Shown here in pieces: positions 5,423 through 10,466 of a stretch of 10,466 nucleotides of DNA (its first letter is position 1; each line of letters starts with the position of its first letter). Both the position numbers and the translations under genes were made by a program. The notes under the pieces are model-generated. The model searched no databases. It was not told the origin of the DNA and saw only the letters and a list, made by a program, of their open reading frames with translations. The stretch comes from Acidobacteriota bacterium. Lineage in GTDB: Bacteria; Acidobacteriota; UBA6911. The DNA lies in assembly GCA_031254095.1 (NCBI GenBank), contig JAIRVC010000249.1:1-10466 (forward strand), written 5' to 3'.

Positions 5423-6967
5423 CTAAAACGGCGGAATCCCGTGCTTGCGGGACGGGCGCGGGTCTTCCTTGCCGCGGGTGATTTTTAGCGCGCGTACGAT
5501 GGAAGCGCGGGTTTCCTGCGGCGGAATTATGGCGTCGATGTAGCCGTTTGCCGCCGCAACATATGGATTGGCGAATTTGTCGGTATATTCCTTTATTTTG
5601 AGCCTGCGCATTTCGTCCGGATTTTCCGCGGACATGATTTCGTTTCGGAAAATAATATTGGCCGCTCCCTCCGGGCCCATGACGGCGATTTCCGCCGTCG
5701 GCCAGGCGAAAACGAAATCGGCGCGCAGATGGTGCGAGCACATGGCTATGTAACCGCCGCCGTAGGCTTTGCGCAAAATAACGGTGATCTTGGGCACGGT
5801 CGCTTCGCTGTAAGCGTACAGCACTTTTGCGCCGTGGCGGATAACTCCGCCGTGCTCCTGATCGGAACCGGGAAGATAGCCGGGAATATCGACAAACGTA
5901 ACCAGCGGAATGTTGAAAGCGTCGCAGAAGCGGACAAAGCGGGCGATTTTATCGGAGGCGTCGATGTCGAGCACTCCCGCCAGCACCAGCGCCTGGTTGC
6001 CGATAATGCCGACGGTTTCTCCCTCGATCCGGCCGAATCCGATGATTGCGTTAGGAGCGAAATACTCCTGCACTTCAAAAAATTCGGAATTATCAATAAC
6101 CGCGCGAACGATGTCGCGCACATCGAAAGGAATTTTCGAGTCTTTTGGAATCAAAGATTCTATTTTGTACGACTGTTTAGGCGGCCGTGGCGCGGCCGCC
6201 GCTGCTTTTTGCCGGCTGCTGTCCGGAAGGAAAGAAACCAGCCGGCGGATCTGATCAAAGCATTCATCTTCGCTGTGCGCGAAAAAGTGCGCGTTGCCGG
6301 CCGTTTCCACCTGCACGCGCGCGCCGCCGAGTTCCTCCATCGAAATTTCCTCGCCGACCACCGTTTTTACCACTTCCGGCCCGGTGATAAACATGCGTGA
6401 TATCTGATCCACGACAAAAACAAAATCGGTCAGCGCGGGCGAATAGACCGCGCCGCCGGCACAGGGGCCGAGAATCACGGAGATCTGCGGCACAACGCCG
6501 GAGGCCAGCGTGTTGCGATAGAAAATTTCGCCGTAACCGGCCAGTGAATTCACGCCTTCCTGTATGCGCGCGCCGCCCGAATCGTTTATGCCTATGATGG
6601 GAATGCCCATTTTTACGGCATGATCCATAACCTTTGTGATCTTTCGCGCGTGCATAAAACCGAGCGATCCGCCGGCGACAGTGAAGTCCTGGGCGTAAAT
6701 ACAGACGGGGCGTCCGGCGATCGTTCCGGAACCGGTGATGACCCCGTCGGCGGCCAGGTCTTTGCTCTCCATGCCGAAATCATGACAGTTATGTTCCACA
6801 AACAGGTCGTATTCATAAAATGATTCCGGATCGAGCAGCGCCGCTATCCGCTCGCGCGCCGTCATTTTTCCGCTTGCCTTCTGTTTGAGGATGGCTTTTT
6901 CGCCGCCGCCTTTTGCGACCGTGAATTTTCTGGAAAAGAAATCCACAATCCTATTCATAAAATTCAT
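5423..6967 (-). CDS. Acyl-CoA carboxylase/decarboxylase carboxyltransferase subunit (PccB/MmdA family)
   Basis: This 514-residue carboxyltransferase transfers carboxyl groups between biotin and an acyl-CoA such as propionyl- or methylmalonyl-CoA. It has the tandem crotonase-like halves of the family. In the N-terminal half are ASGKMTARERI (31-41), GSLGFMHARKI (100-110), INDSGGARIQEGV (127-139) and GPCAGGAVYSPAL (167-179). In the C-terminal half are FVDIPGYLPGSDQEHGGVIRHG (split across 358-379), AYSEATVPK, RKAYGGGYIAM (399-409), WPTAEIAVMGPEGAANI and a terminal IDAIIPPQETR. The start at 6967 is preferred over one at 6982 because GGGGGA (6975-6980) lies 7 nt before it. The length is normal. Next to the carrier protein it forms the carboxyltransferase half of the enzyme. 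Whether it carboxylates or decarboxylates cannot be told here, since the biotin carboxylase or membrane-pump subunit lies elsewhere. Confidence 0.92.
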   Translation of the reverse strand: MNFMNRIVDFFSRKFTVAKGGGEKAILKQKASGKMTARERIAALLDPESFYEYDLFVEHNCHDFGMESKDLAADGVITGSGTIAGRPVCIYAQDFTVAGGSLGFMHARKITKVMDHAVKMGIPIIGINDSGGARIQEGVNSLAGYGEIFYRNTLASGVVPQISVILGPCAGGAVYSPALTDFVFVVDQISRMFITGPEVVKTVVGEEISMEELGGARVQVETAGNAHFFAHSEDECFDQIRRLVSFLPDSSRQKAAAAAPRPPKQSYKIESLIPKDSKIPFDVRDIVRAVIDNSEFFEVQEYFAPNAIIGFGRIEGETVGIIGNQALVLAGVLDIDASDKIARFVRFCDAFNIPLVTFVDIPGYLPGSDQEHGGVIRHGAKVLYAYSEATVPKITVILRKAYGGGYIAMCSHHLRADFVFAWPTAEIAVMGPEGAANIIFRNEIMSAENPDEMRRLKIKEYTDKFANPYVAAANGYIDAIIPPQETRASIVRALKITRGKEDPRPSRKHGIPPF

Positions 6968-7007
6968 ATATAAGTCCCCCAATTTTGTTTTGCCAAATGA
7001 ACCAAAA

Positions 7008-7036
7008 ATTATACAGAAGCCGCCTTGTAGTGGCTA
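7008..7036 (-). promoter_or_regulatory. Promoter of the carboxyltransferase-BCCP operon
   Basis: On the minus strand a perfect TATAAT (7013-7008) is preceded, with a 17-bp spacer, by TAGCCA (7036-7031, 4 of 6 matches to the -35 consensus). Transcription would begin near 7001, about 34 nt before the ATG at 6967. The -35 lies in the small palindrome GGCTAGCC, a possible protein-binding site. Confidence 0.6.
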
Positions 7037-7183
7037 GCCCGGATATTTCACGGGATTCCGCCGCTCGTGCGGCGCAAAGGGGCGCGCATACAAGGCGCGC
7101 GCGCACCGTCAAGGAAGCGTTGCGGAGTTTCCGGCGACAGGATAGGATTATGCCTCGAACGAATAAAAATTTTGGAGAGAACA
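7020..7183. other. Spacer upstream of hpnH with two short hairpins, possible dispersed repeat
   Basis: Beyond the minus-strand promoter, this stretch has CCCG/CGGG flanking ATATTTCA (7038-7054), a perfect CGCCGC-TCGT-GCGGCG hairpin (7059-7074) and a run of alternating GC near 7081-7105. A weak plus-strand promoter for hpnH may be TTGCGG (7120-7125) and TAGGAT (7143-7148) with 17 bp spacing. The frame of hpnH is open upstream to 7067, but that extension is low-complexity and lacks a ribosome binding site. Confidence 0.35.
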
Positions 7184-8191
7184 ATGAGCGTTCCGGTTTC
7201 ACAGATGACCGCGGTAGCTTCCTATATTTTAAGGCAAAGGATAGCCGGCAAAAAACGTTACCCGCTGCTTTTGATGCTGGAGCCGCTGTTCCGCTGCAAC
7301 CTGGCCTGCGTCGGCTGCGGCAAAATTCAGTATCCGCCGGAAATTCTAAAGCGGCAATTGACGCCGGAAGAATGCTTCCGGGCGGTTGAGGAATGCGGCG
7401 TGCCGATGGTCAGCATCCCCGGCGGCGAACCGCTGCTGCATCCGCAAATTAAAGAAATCGTCGAAGGTCTCATTCGGCGCGGGAAATACATTTATATATG
7501 CACCAACGCGCTTATACTCAGGGAAAAGCTCGATAGTTTACGTCCTTCAAAGCAGCTCACGATCAACGTTCACCTTGACGGGCAGAAAAAATTCCACGAC
7601 CGTTCCGTCGGGCGGGAAGGCGTCTATGAAATCGCGGCTGAAGGCATACGCGAGGCCGTGCGCCGCGGCTTCCGCGTTACCACGAACACGACGCTTTACA
7701 GCGATGCCGATCCCGCGAGCGTGCGCGCGTTTTTTGACGACATGATGGCGCTTGGAGTGGAGGGCATGACGCTCTCGGCCGGATACGGCTATGAAAAAGC
7801 GGCGGATCAGGCTCATTTTCTGTCAAAGGAAGAAACGAAAAAGCTTTTTGCAAAAATACTGAAAGACCGGAAAAAATCGTGGCGTTTTAATCAGAGCCCG
7901 CTGTTTCTGGAGTTTTTGACCGGCGCGCGAGATTATTCATGCACTCCCTGGGGAATGCCCGGATACAGCCTTTTCGGCTGGCAGTCTCCATGCTACCTTC
8001 TTGAGGAAGGATATTTCAAAACCTTCGCGGAACTGCTGGAGAAAACCGACTGGACGAAATACGGCCCCGAATCCGGAAACCCGAAATGCGCGAACTGCAT
8101 GGTTCACAGCGGCTACGAAGCCAGCGCCGTAAACGATACCTTCGGCTCTTTTGGCGGACTTTTACGCACGCTCCGCGCCATGCTCCGTTAA
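7184..8191 (+). CDS. hpnH: Adenosylhopane synthase HpnH, radical SAM
   Basis: This 335-residue radical-SAM enzyme adds the 5'-deoxyadenosyl group of S-adenosylmethionine to the hopene diploptene, giving adenosylhopane, the first step to bacteriohopanepolyols. The 4Fe-4S cluster motif is CNLACVGC (C38, C42, C45), inside EPLFRCNLACVGCGKIQYP. The SAM-contacting SIPGGEPLLHP, VHLDGQKKFHDRSVGREGVY and RVTTNTTLY follow as in HpnH. The C-terminal cysteine region SCTPWGMPGYSLFGWQSPC and KCANCMVHSGYEA also matches the family. The start MSVPVSQMTAV is fixed by GGAGAG 4 nt upstream of the ATG at 7184 and agrees with usual HpnH N-termini. It stands alone here, with no squalene-hopene cyclase, hpnG or hpnP nearby. 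This indicates that the organism probably makes extended hopanoids, with the other genes elsewhere. Confidence 0.93.
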   Translation: MSVPVSQMTAVASYILRQRIAGKKRYPLLLMLEPLFRCNLACVGCGKIQYPPEILKRQLTPEECFRAVEECGVPMVSIPGGEPLLHPQIKEIVEGLIRRGKYIYICTNALILREKLDSLRPSKQLTINVHLDGQKKFHDRSVGREGVYEIAAEGIREAVRRGFRVTTNTTLYSDADPASVRAFFDDMMALGVEGMTLSAGYGYEKAADQAHFLSKEETKKLFAKILKDRKKSWRFNQSPLFLEFLTGARDYSCTPWGMPGYSLFGWQSPCYLLEEGYFKTFAELLEKTDWTKYGPESGNPKCANCMVHSGYEASAVNDTFGSFGGLLRTLRAMLR

Positions 8192-8339
8192 AGGATTGAT
8201 TAATGAAATAGTAGTGAGTGGCGTCTTTGGGAAGCGATGATTAAAGGCCATGTTTTTCCAGCGCCTTGAGATGTCGAATAGCCCAGGGCAACGCCTTGGG
8301 AAAGCAGCGTAATAGCTTTTTTGAATTGAGGTACGGGTC
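8192..8339. repeat. Intergenic spacer with near-perfect hairpin, possible dispersed repeat
   Basis: This 148-bp gap separates hpnH from the cytochrome gene. It contains CCCAGGG-CAACG-CCTTGGG (8282-8300), a 7-bp stem with one G-T wobble. The surrounding bases, about 8205-8320, look like a non-coding sequence family that recurs between genes in some environmental genomes. That is an impression from memory, not a search result. There is only one copy in this window. GAGG at 8328-8331 is the ribosome binding site of the cytochrome gene. I see no convincing promoter. Confidence 0.35.
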
Positions 8340-9218
8340 ATGACAAATAGCACACACCGAAAAACAACCGGAATCGCCATTGTGCCGGCCGTCGTTTTAG
8401 CGGCCTTTACGGCTCTTTTCCATATGGTGGGGTTCGCTGCGCAGGAAAAAAACATTCCTGACCACAGCAGCTTCACGGACTGCCAGGCATGCCATGCGGA
8501 AAAATTTAAAATGTGGGAAGCGTCCAAACACAGCGAGGCAAGTACGCATGTTACGCCAAAATCGGGCGCGGACTGTATAGGTTGCCATACGGCGGAAGGC
8601 TTTGCGGCCAGACTCCGGGGAGAGAAGTTCGATCCAGCCGGCAAGGAAAAATTTAATACCATTTCCTGTGTCTCCTGCCACAAGCCTGGAAGCAGCGCAA
8701 ATCCCAAACAACTTGTCAGGGATTCCGAAAAGCTTTGCGACGAATGTCATACGCAAAGAAGGGTGCTCGAAGGCAAAGGAGCGACGGGAGTTAAGGATAC
8801 GCGAAGTTTCCATTCCGCGCTCACCTGCGTTTCCTGCCATATGCCCGAGGCAAATCACTACTTGAAGGTTATCCGTCCCGACGACCCCGATTTGCCGGAA
8901 GACCGCCTCGACACCTGTGCGCGCTGCCACAAAGACAACAGCCGGAAGGCGCGCGCCAAGCATCTGTTGGACTGGCAGGCGTTTTACAAAGAAGCCATGG
9001 ATCCGATCAATGCCGATCTGGCGGCGATTTCCGCCGCAACGAAAGAAAAACCCGACCTGCTTAACGCCGGGTTGAAAGCAAAACTGAGTACAGTTCGAGC
9101 CAATTTGTTTATCCTTCAGCAGGATGCTTCACGAGGCGCGCACAATCTGGATTTCGCGCTGGAAATCATGTCGCAGGCTTCAAAGGACATTAAGGAAATA
9201 AAAGCGGCCATCAAGTAA
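8340..9218 (+). CDS. Hexaheme c-type cytochrome with NrfA-like C-terminal helix
   Basis: This 292-residue exported multiheme cytochrome is predicted to move electrons in the periplasm. A signal peptide or N-terminal anchor spans about residues 11-34, with possible cleavage near GFAAQ. Six CXXCH heme sites are visible: CQACH (48-52), CIGCH (79-83), CVSCH (110-114), CDECH (133-137), CVSCH (163-167) and CARCH (193-197). Additional histidines such as H64, H70, H158 and H173 could be distal ligands. There is no CXXCK site, so it is not a standard NrfA nitrite reductase. Residues 205-292 form a heme-free helical tail containing SRGAHNLDFALEIM, resembling the C-terminal helices of NrfA and related cytochromes. 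GAGG lies 8 nt upstream of the ATG. It appears monocistronic, with no quinol dehydrogenase beside it. The electron partner and substrate are unknown. Confidence 0.85.
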   Translation: MTNSTHRKTTGIAIVPAVVLAAFTALFHMVGFAAQEKNIPDHSSFTDCQACHAEKFKMWEASKHSEASTHVTPKSGADCIGCHTAEGFAARLRGEKFDPAGKEKFNTISCVSCHKPGSSANPKQLVRDSEKLCDECHTQRRVLEGKGATGVKDTRSFHSALTCVSCHMPEANHYLKVIRPDDPDLPEDRLDTCARCHKDNSRKARAKHLLDWQAFYKEAMDPINADLAAISAATKEKPDLLNAGLKAKLSTVRANLFILQQDASRGAHNLDFALEIMSQASKDIKEIKAAIK

Positions 9219-9352
9219 TTTGCGATCGCCACGTAGAAGTAGAATTCCTTATAACTCGAATTCCTCGGACTCTTTTTCCGGCATGACCGCACAGGCGCGC
9301 CTCCTCAATTGCAGGCGCTCTTTTAAGCCGCTGAATATGGCGCCTTTTACGA
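9219..9352. other. Intergenic region between convergent cytochrome and mfd genes
   Basis: This 134-bp stretch lacks a strong terminator. It holds the octamers GCGATCGC and GGCGCGCC (both self-complementary), two copies of GAATTCCT about 15 bp apart, and a weak AGGCGC/GCGCCT stem on the minus-strand side after mfd. I see no gene in it. Confidence 0.3.
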
Positions 9353-10466
9353 TTACAATCTTATTTCATCCAGCAGCGAATGTATGGCGCCAAAAAGTTT
9401 TTCGGGCGCAAGATCAGGAGCGTCCAGCGTCAAAAGGCCCTGCGGCGAAAATGTCGCGCGTTTGTCGCGCATCACCAGTTTCAGCAGTTTTTCCGCATCC
9501 ACTTTTGAACTGTCCGCGAAGCGGAGAAATACACGATCCCTGCTTCTTTCAACGGAATGTATCTGCAGCGCCAGCGCTTCCTGGCGCAAACGGGCGTAAC
9601 GGAACAGGTTTTCAACCGGCTCGGGATATTTGCCGAAGCGATCCGTGATTTCCTGACGCATGGCGTCAAGCTCATCCGCGCCGACGGCCGATGAAACGCG
9701 CTTATACACGCGCAGGCGCTGCCCGGCGTCGGAGATGTAGTCTTCCGGAATGCGTATATCGAGGCTGAGATTGATGCTTGACGAAATTTCCTCTTCGGGA
9801 GCTTCGCCGCGCAGTTCCTCAACAGTGCGCTCAAGGAGGCTGCAATAAAGATCAAAACCAACCGCCTCGATGTGTCCATGCTGCTCGCCGCCGAGCAGAT
9901 TTCCTGCGCCGCGTATCTCAAGGTCAAGAGCCGCCACGCGAAAACCCATGCCGAGGTCGCTGAATTCGCGGATGGCGCCGAGGCGCTTGCGCGCGACTTC
10001 CGAAAGCGCTTCCTCCGTCGGAATCATCAGATAGGCATACGCGCGCCTGTCGCTGCGGCCCACCCGCCCGCGCAGCTGATAAAGCTGCGACAGGCCGTAA
10101 AGATCCGCGCGGTCCACAATCAGCGTATTCGCCCTTGGAATGTCGAGGCCGTTTTCGATGATGGTCGTGGCAACCAGTACGTCCAGTTCATTCTGGACGA
10201 ATTTCAGCATGACTTTTTCAAGCTCGTTCTCGCGCATCTGGCCGTGCGCGACGCCGACACGCGCCTGCGGAACAAGCTGCTGCACCCGCGCCGCGATGGA
10301 ATAGATGGTTTCCACGCGGTTGTGAAGGTAGTAAACCTGCCCGCCGCGCGCCAGTTCCATCTCAATCGCGGAACGGACAACATCGGGGCTGTATTTCATG
10401 ACCGATGTTTGAATCGCCAGACGGTTCTTGGGCGGCGTCTCAATCGTTGACATATCCCGCATACCA
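9353..10466 (-). CDS. mfd: Transcription-repair coupling factor Mfd, C-terminal third, runs off right edge
   Basis: This is the last 370 residues of Mfd, the ATP-driven DNA translocase that displaces stalled RNA polymerase at lesions and recruits UvrA. The fragment opens inside translocase domain 1 with GMRDMSTIETPP. It continues with LHNRVETI, ATTIIENGLDIPRANTLIVDRADL (helicase motif V) and QLYQLRGRVGRSDRRAYAYLM (motif VI), written here only as landmarks. The conserved GFRVAALDLEIRGAGNLLGGEQHG segment follows, and then the C-terminal TRCF domain from about RIPEDYI to the end. The family normally has around 1,100-1,200 residues, so about two thirds lie past base 10466. The reading frame is intact with no sign of decay. 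It converges on the cytochrome gene, with which it has no functional link. Confidence 0.95.
   Translation of the reverse strand, partial: GMRDMSTIETPPKNRLAIQTSVMKYSPDVVRSAIEMELARGGQVYYLHNRVETIYSIAARVQQLVPQARVGVAHGQMRENELEKVMLKFVQNELDVLVATTIIENGLDIPRANTLIVDRADLYGLSQLYQLRGRVGRSDRRAYAYLMIPTEEALSEVARKRLGAIREFSDLGMGFRVAALDLEIRGAGNLLGGEQHGHIEAVGFDLYCSLLERTVEELRGEAPEEEISSSINLSLDIRIPEDYISDAGQRLRVYKRVSSAVGADELDAMRQEITDRFGKYPEPVENLFRYARLRQEALALQIHSVERSRDRVFLRFADSSKVDAEKLLKLVMRDKRATFSPQGLLTLDAPDLAPEKLFGAIHSLLDEIRL

Noticed and set aside
5729..6400. Long plus-strand open frame of 223 codons antisense to the carboxyltransferase
   Set aside because: It lies wholly inside a strongly conserved gene on the other strand, shows no recognisable domain and has the composition of a mirrored coding sequence.
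7067..7183. Upstream extension of HpnH by 39 codons
   Set aside because: The extension is arginine-rich, spans hairpins and a GC-alternating tract, and has no ribosome binding site. GGAGAG before the ATG at 7184 and the known HpnH N-terminus support the shorter form.
8162..8707. Minus-strand open frame across the spacer and the cytochrome 5' half
   Set aside because: It is antisense to a protein with clear heme motifs, and the rest runs through the non-coding hairpin spacer. It has no family features.
9222..9262. GCGATCGC octamer and paired GAATTCCT direct repeats as an attachment or origin site
   Set aside because: These are short single occurrences expected by chance. There is no integrase, DnaA-box cluster or tRNA nearby.
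9220..9648. Plus-strand open frame after the cytochrome gene
   Set aside because: Most of it is antisense to the conserved C-terminal domain of Mfd. It has no ribosome binding site and the translation looks random.

Overview
The window (about 10.5 kb, moderately GC-rich) reads as the chromosome of a Gram-negative, probably anaerobic or facultative bacterium. The evidence is periplasmic thiol-redox proteins with a signal peptide and a lipobox, a six-heme c-type cytochrome, an acyl-CoA carboxyltransferase with its own biotin carrier, and the hopanoid radical-SAM enzyme HpnH. This would fit a Desulfobacterota-like organism or an uncultivated phylum. No 16S or other placing marker is present, so the taxonomy is a guess. 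I see no rRNA, tRNA, CRISPR array, transposase or phage gene.

Layout: (1) A 3-methyladenine DNA glycosylase runs off the left edge (1-231, minus), divergent from folC (343-1647, plus), the folate/dihydrofolate synthase. (2) Bases 1818-3620 hold a compact plus-strand cassette: a secreted DsbA-like thioredoxin-fold protein, a four-helix MauE/DoxX-type membrane protein with a Cys-Gly-Cys motif, and a DsbA-like lipoprotein. The two DsbA-like proteins are clearly paralogues. (3) A small cysteine-rich protein of unknown function (3639-3920, minus) converges on the cassette across a 30-bp palindrome. (4) A crotonase closely resembling hydroxycinnamoyl-CoA hydratase-lyase (4166-4996, plus) has a good sigma70-type promoter and a stem-loop terminator. 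(5) It converges on a two-gene minus-strand operon of carboxyltransferase (5423-6967) and biotin carrier (5090-5407), which has its own promoter with a perfect TATAAT. (6) hpnH (7184-8191, plus) diverges from that operon. (7) A hexaheme cytochrome (8340-9218, plus) follows a hairpin-bearing spacer that may be a dispersed repeat. (8) The C-terminal third of the transcription-repair coupling factor Mfd (minus) runs off the right edge.

Most units are single genes or pairs in alternating orientation. The one cluster whose members look built to work together is the DsbA-MauE-DsbA cassette, most simply read as a periplasmic dithiol/disulfide relay. The crotonase and the carboxyltransferase/BCCP pair are separate transcription units but both act on acyl-CoA thioesters. 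The most unusual readings are the duplicated DsbA/MauE cassette, the crotonase that keeps the hydratase-lyase scaffold but appears to lack two residues used to recognise the phenol, and the orphan hexaheme cytochrome. Comparisons with characterised proteins were made from memory, without alignment or search.
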